A stretch of DNA of 24,770 nt from Bacteroidota bacterium (GTDB lineage Bacteria > Bacteroidota > Ignavibacteria > UBA10030 > SZUA-254), in NCBI GenBank assembly GCA_004322375.1, contig SCUC01000598.1, forward strand, positions 1 through 24,770, given 5' to 3'. The notes beneath the pieces are model-generated. The model made no database searches, was not told the DNA's origin, and saw nothing but the letters and a program-made list of their open reading frames with translations. The position numbers were made by a program, and so were the translations under genes. Shown one piece after another: positions 6,724 through 14,350 of this stretch (the stretch's first letter is position 1; each line of letters begins with the position of its first letter).

Positions 6724-9585
6724 ATGAAAATATCACTTTCCATTCTTTTTTTCACCTTTTTTCTTTTTCCTCTCGCTCACGGACAATCCGGCAGCGTGGA
6801 AGGGAAGCTCATAATATCCGGAAAAGGCTCGCCGTTAATCGGAGCGCATGTATCGTTAATGAATGAACGGGATACAACGCTCGTCTATCGTGCTGCCACC
6901 GACACTACCGGCTACTTCAAAATTACCAATGTCAATCGAGGTACGTACAGATTCGATGCTTCATTTCTTGGCTATCTGGCGCTTCAGAAAACCATTACCG
7001 TAGCATCCCAACCTGTGAATCTCGGAACAATGACGATGAACGAGCAAGCCATTCGCTTGAATGAAGTGCTGATTGAAGAGCAGGGAATTCGTTCCGTTCA
7101 AAAGGGAGACACAACCGAATACACCGCGCAATCGTTCAAGGTGAACAAGGATGCAAACGCTGAAGAGCTTGTTACCAAGATGCCCGGCGTTACCGTAGAG
7201 AACGGAACTGTAAAAGCCCAGGGAGAAAACGTTCAGCAGGTGCTGGTGGATGGAAGACAATTTTTCGGAAACGACCCGACTCTCGCACTCCGCAACTTGC
7301 CTGCCGAGGTGATTGACAAAATCCAGGTTTTTGATAAGATGAGCGATCAGGCGCAATTCACGGGGTTCGATGACGGCAGGTCGGCAAAAACTATGAACAT
7401 CGTTACACGCCCGGATAGAAGACAAGGACAGTTCGGCAAATTTAACGCCGGCTATGGAACGGAGAACAGGTACGTTACTTCAGGCAATCTCAGCAACTTC
7501 AGCAACAACATGAGGCTTTCCGTTCTTGCTATGTCGAACAATGTCAACCAGCAAAATTTCGCGACGCAGGATGTGCTCGGTGTGATGAGCGGGGGATTCG
7601 GCGGGCGCGGCGGCATGTTTGACAGAGGAGGTAGAGGAGGCGGACGCGGGGGCGGCATGATGTTTTCTGGAGGACAGATGGGAAATTTTCTCATGGGACA
7701 ACAAAGCGGAATTTCCTATACACATTCTTTAGGCATAAATTATTCCGATAGTCTCGCAACAGACCTGTACGCCAGCGGCAGCTACTTTTTCAATCTCACG
7801 GATAATCAAAATCCGCAAACTCTTGATAGAGAATACATGCTTTCCGGAGATTCGAGCAGCTATTACAACGAAGTTTCCGATGCGGAACGAAAAAATTACA
7901 ATCACCGCTTCAATCTGAGAACGGAATACGAGATTGATACATCGAACACGCTCATTGTCACTCCTCAAATCAGCTTTCAGGATAATAACGCAGCCAGCAT
8001 TGTAACCGGCAGCAACACAATATCATCCGGACAGCTACTCAGCAAAACAGAGTATCAGAGCGCGACAACGACATCCGGCTATTCATCGGACAACCGTATT
8101 GTGTATCGCCACAGGTTTCCTACTCCGCGAAGAACGGTATCGTTAGATTTTAGCTACGGAAAAAACAGGCGGGAAAGCGATGGCAGTCTCCTTTCTCATA
8201 ACGTCTATTATACAGACAGCGGCGCTCCTATTGATTCCATGTTGAACCAACGCTCGAATTCATTAACCAATGGGTATTCACTTTCTTCAAGCCTCTCTTA
8301 TACCGAACCTCTCTGGACAAACAGCCAGATGCAGATTAATTACTCTCCTTCATATTCCAAGAACGCTTCCGATAAAACAACTTACGACTTTGACCCGGCT
8401 GCATCTACCCACAGCATCTTGAACTCCGCCCTCTCGAACTCGTATGAGAATACCTATACAACCCACAATACGGGAATCAGCTTCCGGTACCGAGAAGAAT
8501 CGTTCAACCTCTCTGTTGGAACTTCGTACCAGATTGCCTCGCTCCACAGCGACCAGCTTTTCCCCTATGCGTTCACGTTATCGAAAACATTCTATTCCAT
8601 TCTTCCCAACCTGATGCTCAATTACGAGCTTCCGCAACATCAGGGATTGCGCTTGTTTTATAGAACGTCAACAAATGCTCCCTCGTTAAACCAGCTTCAG
8701 AGCGTCGTTGATAATTCTAATCCGCTCTTCCTCTCCACGGGTAATCCCGATTTAAAGCAGTCCTTCACCCACACATTTTTAACGCGGCTTTCCCTCTCGA
8801 ACGCCGCTAATGTGCAAAGCATACTTCTGTTCGTTACGTTTAACTTCACCCGGGATTACATAGCGAACTCAACCTTCTTCGCGCAGCAGGATACCATGCT
8901 GAATAATATTTCGCTCAACCGGGGAACACAGCTCACCATGCCGGTCAATATAGATGGGTACTGGAGCGCGCGAACATTTGCTACATATGGGTTTCCCATT
9001 GAAGCAATCAAGAGCAACTTGAATGTGAATACGGGCTTCACGTACAGCCGGACACCGGGCTTGGTGAATAATGAAAAAAACATCGCGAACGTGTACGCGG
9101 TAAGTCCCGGATTTGTTCTTGGCAGCAACATCAGTGAAAAGGTTGACTTTACACTGAATTACACTGCAAATTTTAACACATCGCACAATTCTCTCCGCAC
9201 GGAATTGGACAACAACTACTTTACACACAACGCAGGATTCCGCTTTACGTGGACGTTTCTTGAAGGATTTGTATTCAGAAACGAGCTGAATAATTCGTTG
9301 TATAGCGGCTTAACGAGCTCGCTCAATCAAAATGTCTGGCTCTGGAATATGAGCATCGGGAAAAAATTCTTTGAGAATGACCGGGGCGAACTCACGTTTT
9401 CAGCCGTTGATATTCTCAATCAAAACAAAAGCATCAGTCGAACGGTAACCGAAACGTACATCGAGGATACCCAAACACAGCCCTTGCAACGATACTTCTT
9501 ACTGACCTTTACTTATACCTTGAGAGAGTTCGGCGGTCGCGAACAGGAACGCAGACCGGGCGGCGAACGTTGGCATGAGCATTAA
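6724..9585 (+). CDS. Outer-membrane beta-barrel protein with carboxypeptidase-like N-terminal domain (TonB-receptor-like)
   Basis: From the ATG at 6724 it has 953 residues and begins with a clean signal peptide (MKISLSILFFTFFLFPLAHG, cleaved after AHGQ). An upstream TTG in frame would add five residues and spoil the signal. Residues about 22-110 form a CarboxypepD_reg-like beta-sandwich (SVEGKLIISGKGSPLIGAHV, then TTGYFKITNV). A plug-like domain follows around 125-230 (MPGVTVENGTVKAQGENVQQ, VLVDGRQFFG). The remainder is a long beta barrel of the OMP_b-brl_3 type. A Gly/Arg/Met-rich insert at about 290-320 (GGRGGMFDRGGRGGGRGGG) lies at the plug-barrel border, probably a surface or periplasmic loop. 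After the last strand (QRYFLLTFTYTL) comes an odd Arg/Gly/Glu-rich tail of about 20 residues instead of a terminal aromatic. No TonB box is evident. It leads a probable operon with the following lipoprotein. Confidence 0.85.
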   Translation: MKISLSILFFTFFLFPLAHGQSGSVEGKLIISGKGSPLIGAHVSLMNERDTTLVYRAATDTTGYFKITNVNRGTYRFDASFLGYLALQKTITVASQPVNLGTMTMNEQAIRLNEVLIEEQGIRSVQKGDTTEYTAQSFKVNKDANAEELVTKMPGVTVENGTVKAQGENVQQVLVDGRQFFGNDPTLALRNLPAEVIDKIQVFDKMSDQAQFTGFDDGRSAKTMNIVTRPDRRQGQFGKFNAGYGTENRYVTSGNLSNFSNNMRLSVLAMSNNVNQQNFATQDVLGVMSGGFGGRGGMFDRGGRGGGRGGGMMFSGGQMGNFLMGQQSGISYTHSLGINYSDSLATDLYASGSYFFNLTDNQNPQTLDREYMLSGDSSSYYNEVSDAERKNYNHRFNLRTEYEIDTSNTLIVTPQISFQDNNAASIVTGSNTISSGQLLSKTEYQSATTTSGYSSDNRIVYRHRFPTPRRTVSLDFSYGKNRRESDGSLLSHNVYYTDSGAPIDSMLNQRSNSLTNGYSLSSSLSYTEPLWTNSQMQINYSPSYSKNASDKTTYDFDPAASTHSILNSALSNSYENTYTTHNTGISFRYREESFNLSVGTSYQIASLHSDQLFPYAFTLSKTFYSILPNLMLNYELPQHQGLRLFYRTSTNAPSLNQLQSVVDNSNPLFLSTGNPDLKQSFTHTFLTRLSLSNAANVQSILLFVTFNFTRDYIANSTFFAQQDTMLNNISLNRGTQLTMPVNIDGYWSARTFATYGFPIEAIKSNLNVNTGFTYSRTPGLVNNEKNIANVYAVSPGFVLGSNISEKVDFTLNYTANFNTSHNSLRTELDNNYFTHNAGFRFTWTFLEGFVFRNELNNSLYSGLTSSLNQNVWLWNMSIGKKFFENDRGELTFSAVDILNQNKSISRTVTETYIEDTQTQPLQRYFLLTFTYTLREFGGREQERRPGGERWHEH

Positions 9586-9632
9586 GAGAACGTTGTCACC
9601 CTGTATTATTTTCACTTATTCCATTTGATAGT

Positions 9633-10436
9633 ATGAAACACAGCATAATTCTTTTCCTTCTTGTTATTGCAATCCTTGGCGGTTGCGGCTCGCTCCAATT
9701 CACAAGTCAGAGGGCAAGCGCGCCAATCACCCCGGGCGTTCCTTCCGAGGAATTGCAACGCGCGATGGTTCGCATCGAAGGGACGCAAACAATGGTAGGA
9801 TTTCTCAACGATAACGATTACCTCTACCTGTCCATCGTCACAACCGACCGCGGGGTGCAGAGGCAAATGCTGGCGCGCGGATTCACAGTCTGGTTCGATA
9901 GGGAAGGCGGGAACGATGAGCGCTTTGGAATCAAGTTTCCACTGGGAATCCAGACGGGTGATTTCCGGCGAATGCGCGAGGAGTGGGGAAGGGATCGGGA
10001 CGATGGAGTGCGAGAGCGCCCTATGCGAGATTCTCTTGCCGATAGGCTTCCTCCATTCGATACAACAGAAGTAGAAATCTTGGGACCGAAAGAAGGCGCA
10101 CACGAACGCGTGAAAATCATCCAGCTGAAACAAATCGCGCTCAAGCTCACTATTGTCAACGGGCGTTTGGAATATGTCTTGAAAGTCCCGTTGACAGACA
10201 ACGGTCCTGACCCTTATGCAATCGGAACTTCTCCCGGCACAACAATAGGCGTCGGATTGGTAACGGCAGAATTTGTCCGTCCCGATATGCCTGCCGGCGG
10301 TATGCAAAGAGGAATGGGAATGGGCAAACGACGCGAGAGAAACATGGACGAGGAGGGAGATACCCCTGTCAGACAATATCAGCAATCCGAACCGTTGAAA
10401 GTTTGGGCAACTGTACAGCTTGCGGGCGGGAAATAA
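9633..10436 (+). CDS. Putative lipoprotein, unknown function
   Basis: A 267-residue protein with a lipoprotein signal: a hydrophobic stretch to residue 15, then the lipobox LGGC with Cys18 as the lipidation site, followed by GSLQF. The mature part has an immunoglobulin-like or beta-rich look (QTMVGFLNDNDYLYLSIVTT, then GFTVWFDREGG, FGIKFPLG). The C-terminal region is Met/Gly/Arg-rich (GGMQRGMGMGKRRERN), echoing the glycine-rich loop and tail of the preceding barrel protein. It begins 47 bases after the barrel gene and ends 8 bases before the next start, so the three are probably one transcript and may form an envelope complex. I do not recognise the family. Confidence 0.65.
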   Translation: MKHSIILFLLVIAILGGCGSLQFTSQRASAPITPGVPSEELQRAMVRIEGTQTMVGFLNDNDYLYLSIVTTDRGVQRQMLARGFTVWFDREGGNDERFGIKFPLGIQTGDFRRMREEWGRDRDDGVRERPMRDSLADRLPPFDTTEVEILGPKEGAHERVKIIQLKQIALKLTIVNGRLEYVLKVPLTDNGPDPYAIGTSPGTTIGVGLVTAEFVRPDMPAGGMQRGMGMGKRRERNMDEEGDTPVRQYQQSEPLKVWATVQLAGGK

Positions 10437-10444
10437 GGATTCAT

Positions 10445-12019
10445 TTGAAAAAAATCGAATATCATCAAATCCTCAAGCTTGTTCTTTTCCCGATTCTATC
10501 CGGCATCATTTGTTTCAGCACAAGCCTTTGCCAGCAGGATTCCGTTAAAAAGAAGCAAAGCGTCGTCTTCAAGGAGCCGATTCAAAACTTATTTTACATT
10601 AAGCGAGACAACTCCGATGCGGAACTGTGGGATTCGTTTATGCTTGTACAGAAAGCAAATGCCGGAGAAGCGCCTGCCCAGCATGAGCTTGGCATCAGGT
10701 ACTTAACGGGGAATAATTTTTTTGCCGATACACAAAAAGCTGTGTACTGGATACGCAAAGCCGCCGACCAAAATCTTATTGAGGCGCGGTACAACTACGG
10801 TATCTTGTTGAACAATGGCTGCGGAGTCGAGTGGAATCCATTTGAAGCGTATGTTCATGTTCGGTACGCGGCAATGCACAACATGCCCGAAGCGCAATAT
10901 GTGTATGGACTTCTTCACACCGACAATTTAGTCGTTGCCCGGAATTATCCCGAGGCATACCGATGGCTCGCGATGGCGGCAGATTCCGGCTATGCTCCGG
11001 CGAAGGATGTCCTGCTTGAATTTCAAAAGAGAGGGATTACAGGCGAGATGCTGGAACGGCAGGAAGCCGACTCATCAACGGAAAATCACGCCAGGGGTTC
11101 ACGCCGTGATACAGCGACATCATCAATGACTCCCGTGTACATTAACTTTTCATCCGATTCCATCACTGCGCCCGACGATGAATCGCTCCTCAGCGAAGCG
11201 CTTATGCAATATTATTCCAATAGCGGGGTGAACCGCGACTCTTCCGCCGAAAAATCCCGCTATCAATCCATTGACAGGGAAACGCGAGATGCAATCCGGG
11301 ATGAGGCGGAGAACGGCAGCCCGGAAGCCCTCACTATCGTTGCTCGATGGCATGAAACAGGAAGCGTATTGCCGGAAAACGAGCTGCTGGCGTCAGTCTA
11401 TTATTTACGGGCGATACGCTGCAATGCGCGATGGGCGCCTCTACTTCTGTGGAAATTAACCCGGCAGGAAGGGTACTTTGAGCGGCTTCGCGACGCGGTT
11501 AATGAGGATTACGCACTTGCAAAATATGTTTGGGCGGAGCTTACGGCATCCGGTTTTGACGCGCAACTGACGGAACGATTGGCATTACAATTTTTGAGCG
11601 AGGCTCACGAGCAGAAGTATGTTGAAGCGACAGTGGAATTAGGAATGTGCTATTACACGGGAAAGTGGGTTCCCCCTGATAGAGCGAAAGGCGAGGCTCT
11701 TCTCAAGCAGGCGGCGCAGGCAAGCAACAGGGAAGCGCAAATCCGTCTCTGGATGATAGCGCTGAACAATAACGAACCGGGAACAAGCTCTCCTCTTGTT
11801 GATAGCCTTCGCCACGCAGGCTACCGGGGCTCGGTTGCGGCTCAAGCGATGCTCGGCTACTGTTATCAAAAGGGCGTTGGCGTTACAAAGAATGTACCTC
11901 AGGCAGTTTTATATTACAGGCAGGCGGCAGAGCGGGGAAGCGAGACCGCATACGCCGCGCTGAAAGAAATGTACGCTGCCATTCGACCGGAGGGTACGGA
12001 ATTTAAGGTGGGGGAGTGA
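10445..12019 (+). CDS. Sel1-like repeat (SLR/TPR) secreted protein
   Basis: The best start is the TTG at 10445, five bases after AAGGA (10435-10439), which overlaps the stop of the lipoprotein gene. It gives 524 residues with a signal-like N-terminus (a basic head, then LVLFPILSGIICFSTSLC). Sel1 repeats of about 36 residues are clear at about 70-180: APAQHELGIRYLTG, QKAVYWIRKAADQ, EARYNYGILLNNGCGVEWN, EAQYVYGLLH, EAYRWLAMAADSG. They return at the C-terminus: YVEATVELGMCYYTG, AAQAMLGYCYQKGVGVTKNV, AVLYYRQAAERGS. A low-complexity middle (about 195-275) separates the two blocks. Sel1 proteins act as scaffolds for protein-protein contact, so it probably assembles or regulates an envelope complex with the two upstream products. 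Confidence 0.8.
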   Translation: MKKIEYHQILKLVLFPILSGIICFSTSLCQQDSVKKKQSVVFKEPIQNLFYIKRDNSDAELWDSFMLVQKANAGEAPAQHELGIRYLTGNNFFADTQKAVYWIRKAADQNLIEARYNYGILLNNGCGVEWNPFEAYVHVRYAAMHNMPEAQYVYGLLHTDNLVVARNYPEAYRWLAMAADSGYAPAKDVLLEFQKRGITGEMLERQEADSSTENHARGSRRDTATSSMTPVYINFSSDSITAPDDESLLSEALMQYYSNSGVNRDSSAEKSRYQSIDRETRDAIRDEAENGSPEALTIVARWHETGSVLPENELLASVYYLRAIRCNARWAPLLLWKLTRQEGYFERLRDAVNEDYALAKYVWAELTASGFDAQLTERLALQFLSEAHEQKYVEATVELGMCYYTGKWVPPDRAKGEALLKQAAQASNREAQIRLWMIALNNNEPGTSSPLVDSLRHAGYRGSVAAQAMLGYCYQKGVGVTKNVPQAVLYYRQAAERGSETAYAALKEMYAAIRPEGTEFKVGE

Positions 12020-12097
12020 GATTGACATAACAAATCAAGTCAAGCTGATACATATACACGACAAACTGAAATGGGAAGATGATAATCATGAAATGAA

Positions 12098-12163
12098 AAC
12101 GACAAGGAGTTTGAGGTGATTGCGGGGGAGGTGGGGTTGAGGGTTGTGAAAGGGAAGCTATAA
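12098..12163 (+). pseudogene. C-terminal relic of a VapC/PIN-domain toxin (copy 1)
   Basis: The frame reads NDKEFEVIAGEVGLRVVKGKL and ends in TAA at 12161-12163. N-D-x-x-F-E-x-I-A-x-x-x-G-L-R is the end of PIN-domain RNases of the VapC type (normally H-N-D-R-D-F-E-x-I-A), where the first Asp is a metal ligand. A TGA lies in frame just upstream, so only the last helix and strand survive. A related relic lies at 12840-12995, on the other side of the TumE-like module. Confidence 0.5.
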
Positions 12164-12188
12164 CGTCAAACCCGGCTTCACAAAAATA

Positions 12189-12503
12189 TTATTGTCTCAT
12201 CATCGTTTCGATTTCTTTAATTAATGACTGCAAATTGGGATGGTCAAAGCGCATATTGGGGGCTGGTAATCTATTGTTGCGTATATCTGGAGGAACATGC
12301 TTATGGTGTGGAAACGTTGGTGCGAGAGTGGGCTCATCCGGGTGAGGTTGACTATCATACCAGGCTATTTTTTCCTCGCGTTGCCACAGCTCATACCCGT
12401 AGCTTTCTATAATAATTACATTGTCATCCCACGTAAGACGTTCTTTGACGCTGCACCGAAACCCTTCAGCGAATGTTAATTCCCCCTGGACTAATGAAGA
12501 AGG
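12189..12503 (-). CDS. TumE/DUF6516-like toxin, no canonical start codon
   Basis: A frame of 104 residues, open from a stop at 12504-12506 to TAA at 12189-12191. It reads GELTFAEGFRCSVKERLTWD, then IESYGYELW, IAWYDSQPHPDEPTLAPTFP, HHKHVPPDI and a C-terminal NLQSLIKEIETMM. The order G-x-L-x-F, Y-x-Y, YD-x-x-PHP, FPHHKHVPP is that of TumE/DUF6516-type putative toxins, in which the histidine cluster is the likely active site. No ATG, GTG or TTG occurs before the core; the first ATG is near the C-terminus. It starts inside the end of the upstream partner gene, in the -1 frame relative to it. Possibilities are a rare start codon (ATT or CTG type), frameshifting from the partner, or a damaged start. 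Family call reasonable; expression uncertain. Confidence 0.6.
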   Translation of the reverse strand, partial: PSSLVQGELTFAEGFRCSVKERLTWDDNVIIIESYGYELWQREEKIAWYDSQPHPDEPTLAPTFPHHKHVPPDIRNNRLPAPNMRFDHPNLQSLIKEIETMMRQ

Positions 12504-12742
12504 CTATCGGATTGTCCGCGAAGATCCTCTATAGCATTCGAGTATTGTTCCTTTCTTCGCAGCCATATTTTATATGCTCCAGCCCAATCACTCCAATCTA
12601 AAATCCATGAAGCATTCTCCGGCTCCTCGCCTTTGAGATACAATTCGTAAAACGTCTCCGAAAGAACTCCATACTTACGCTCATACGCCTCAATATCCTC
12701 GCGTAACGCATGAATATCTTCTACTATTTCTTGTAATACCAT
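12491..12742 (-). CDS. Small acidic protein, probable antitoxin partner of the TumE-like toxin
   Basis: An 83-residue, mostly helical protein. The N-terminal half is a heptad-like helix (IVEDIHALREDIEAYERKYG); the second half is SWILDWSDWAGAYKIWLRRK, rich in tryptophan, and ends in a charged helix. It has no helix-turn-helix, so it is not the Xre-type TumA. Its tight position upstream of a TumE/DUF6516 frame, overlapping it, is how antitoxin-toxin pairs are laid out. I recall similar small proteins with a W-x-x-D-W-x-x-W-A-G-A-Y motif beside DUF6516 genes, but cannot check it here. The protein is acidic at its N-terminus, as antitoxins often are. Role inferred from context only. Confidence 0.6.
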   Translation of the reverse strand: MVLQEIVEDIHALREDIEAYERKYGVLSETFYELYLKGEEPENASWILDWSDWAGAYKIWLRRKEQYSNAIEDLRGQSDSLLH

Positions 12743-12754
12743 AGCGCTAATTCT

Positions 12755-12777
12755 TTATATTAACATTTTTAATATAA
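12755..12777 (-). promoter_or_regulatory. AT-rich inverted repeat before the TA pair (candidate operator)
   Basis: TTATATTA (12755-12762) and TAATATAA (12770-12777) form an inverted repeat 12 bases upstream of the ATG at 12742. Toxin-antitoxin operons are usually autoregulated through such palindromes over the promoter. The position is right, but no protein evidence is available, and the partner protein lacks an obvious DNA-binding domain. Confidence 0.3.
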
Positions 12778-12839
12778 GTGTTTGAGTTTGCTTTCGCAAA
12801 GATGGGGAGATGAATAGAGCTGCCTGAGAGGATAATTGA

Positions 12840-12995
12840 GATATTGATGCAACGTTTTGTATAGAAAACGGGTTTATGTTGCCGCATAATGATAGGGATT
12901 TTGAGGTAATTGCTGGGGAGTTGGGGTTGAGGGATTCACATCAAACGCCAGCTGATCTGAGTTTATACAAATATGCACAGTTAGTTGTCGGATGA
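12840..12995 (+). pseudogene. C-terminal relic of a VapC/PIN-domain toxin (copy 2)
   Basis: The frame reads DIDATFCIENGFMLPHNDRD, then FEVIAGELGLRDSHQTPADL, to TGA at 12993-12995. This is the C-terminal quarter of a PIN-domain RNase: the helix D-x-x-x-A-x-x-x-E-N-G, the strand L-P-H-N-D-R-D-F with the metal-binding Asp, and the last helix. The start and the N-terminal acids are gone; an in-frame TGA occurs just upstream, and the likely continuation is in another frame. The tail after GLR differs from copy 1, suggesting two related but not identical vapC genes, or erosion after duplication. Confidence 0.55.
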
Positions 12996-12998
12996 AAA

Positions 12999-14345
12999 TC
13001 ATGGATAATGAGACCCAAACTTTTTTACCAATATTTCATAAGACTCATTTATTCTTTTTGATTCTTCTTCGGCCACAGATCTTAATTTCGGCCCAAGATG
13101 AGCAACCTTATCGGGGTGATATTGTTTCATCATCTTTCTATAAGAATCATAAATTTGTTGGGGAGTCGGGGAGGGACCTAACCCAAAAGTCGCTAGTGCT
13201 TTATTTATCGTTGTAATGCGCGAGGTATCGAATTGATCCGCGTGTTCTTCTTCACCATCCTCAAACCGTTGTTCTCCATTACTATTACTCGATTGAGTAT
13301 TAGTTTCGCTAAACCTGTCTTGGACTCGTTTCTTCTTTTCTTTCCTCACATAAAATTTCTTTAAGAGGAAAGCAATCAAGAAAAGAACTATTGATACCCC
13401 AATAAATTTTACTACGAAGTTTTTTATACTGGATATTTCTTTATCTGATCTTTTAATGGCATCATTTTTTGAGTCCGAAACTAACCTTCCATAAGAATAC
13501 CAATTAAACGATTTAACATATGCCCCTTGAGGAAGCAGGAAAGATATTTCCATATGGTTAAAAAAAGAGGATAAATTGATATATCCATTTTTCACAAAGT
13601 AATAACGTTCTTTTTCATCACGCAAAACTATAATAGTTTTGAATTGCTTTTCTTTTGGCTCAATATCCCATTTACATCCATTAATAGTGAGATTGTGTTT
13701 TGATTTATCGTACCACTTTGATTGAGTATATTCATTAAACCTAATTTTTGACGAATCAACACAATCTAATTCCGTTACATCACGTTGATAGGGTTTCGGG
13801 TCCAACTCACTTCCCATCACCGCAATAATCTCAACTTTTTCTATGTACGCACCAGGAGGCATCAGGAATGAAAATTCCTCTTTAACAAATATTATGGGTA
13901 GTCTAGCATTGGCTGTAAAATAAAGTGAGCACCCATCGTCAAGTTTGAATACAACTATTGCCTGTGAAGCGATTTCAGCTGGTTTTATTTCCCAGTTAAC
14001 CCCTTTAACAAAAAAAACGTTTTTAGCTTTATTAAACCAACGCGACTGACTATAATTTTCAAAATTTATCTTAGATGAATCTATAATTTCAGCTTTATTT
14101 ACATTCTGGAGAATATCCTTATGGTGGCCGAATTTTAATTCACAATGAAGAACGGTTGTAGCAGTAAATAGAATATGAAATACAATGAGCAGTGGTCGTG
14201 ATATGCCTCTTCCTCCCTGATATGGTCGCGTTGTTGTTCTTCCGTCGAGATGTCTGAAAAATTCATGACCTCCTCGCTGACGCACCTGTTGAAATCTAAA
14301 ACGATACAACAGCTTCGTCGTCGTCTTGACGCCAACAATATACAT
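12999..14345 (-). CDS. Membrane J-domain protein fused to a truncated HicA at its N-terminus
   Basis: The 448-codon frame has two origins. Residues 1-53 are a HicA toxin without its last helix (described separately). From residue 54 the protein is unrelated: a hydrophobic signal-like stretch (IVFHILFTATTVLHC, 54-68), then two copies of a domain of about 95 residues (86-178 and 194-287). Each copy opens with DSSKI-x-F-x-x-Y-x-QS-x-W-(F/Y)-x-K-(A/S)-K, continues with W-x-I-x-P and an I-V-V/I-V-L strand, and closes with a FLMPPGAY or FLLPQGAY strand. A transmembrane helix follows (about 310-332), then a basic and acidic linker. A J-domain ends the protein (about 378-448) with HPD at 410-412 in KMMKQYHPDKVAHLG. 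The predicted topology is signal, outside tandem domain, one membrane span, cytoplasmic J-domain recruiting Hsp70/DnaK. The native start is unknown; none is seen after the fusion point. AT-rich, probably acquired. Confidence 0.7.
   Translation of the reverse strand: MYIVGVKTTTKLLYRFRFQQVRQRGGHEFFRHLDGRTTTRPYQGGRGISRPLLIVFHILFTATTVLHCELKFGHHKDILQNVNKAEIIDSSKINFENYSQSRWFNKAKNVFFVKGVNWEIKPAEIASQAIVVFKLDDGCSLYFTANARLPIIFVKEEFSFLMPPGAYIEKVEIIAVMGSELDPKPYQRDVTELDCVDSSKIRFNEYTQSKWYDKSKHNLTINGCKWDIEPKEKQFKTIIVLRDEKERYYFVKNGYINLSSFFNHMEISFLLPQGAYVKSFNWYSYGRLVSDSKNDAIKRSDKEISSIKNFVVKFIGVSIVLFLIAFLLKKFYVRKEKKKRVQDRFSETNTQSSNSNGEQRFEDGEEEHADQFDTSRITTINKALATFGLGPSPTPQQIYDSYRKMMKQYHPDKVAHLGPKLRSVAEEESKRINESYEILVKKFGSHYP
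14187..14345 (-). pseudogene. hicA: hicA toxin remnant (N-terminal 53 residues of the fusion frame)
   Basis: RFQQVRQRGGHEFFRHLDGR followed by TTTRPYQGGRGISRPLL matches the HicA mRNA interferase core (normally G-F-x-x-V-R-Q-R-G-S-H-x-x-F-R-H-P-D-G-R-x-x-x-x-P-x-H-G-G-x-x-I-x-x-x-L-L), including the catalytic-type His27. The first 15 residues are poorly conserved, and the terminal R-x-I-L-R-D-A-G helix is missing. The reading frame passes at residue 53/54 straight into an unrelated membrane protein. The ATG at 14345 is five bases after the frameshifted hicB stop, the normal operon spacing for a hicB-hicA pair. Confidence 0.6.
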
Positions 14346-14350
14346 TTTAT

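Noticed and set aside
12999..13216. A 74-codon plus-strand frame starting near 12992.
   Set aside because: It is antisense to the J-domain coding region, which has a clear HPD motif and domain pattern on the other strand.
14135..14338. A 67-codon frame with a strong GAGGAGGT before an ATG at 14266, as an alternative start for the membrane J-protein.
   Set aside because: It is in a different frame from the J-protein, the spacing is too short, and the sequence there is explained by the HicA coding frame.
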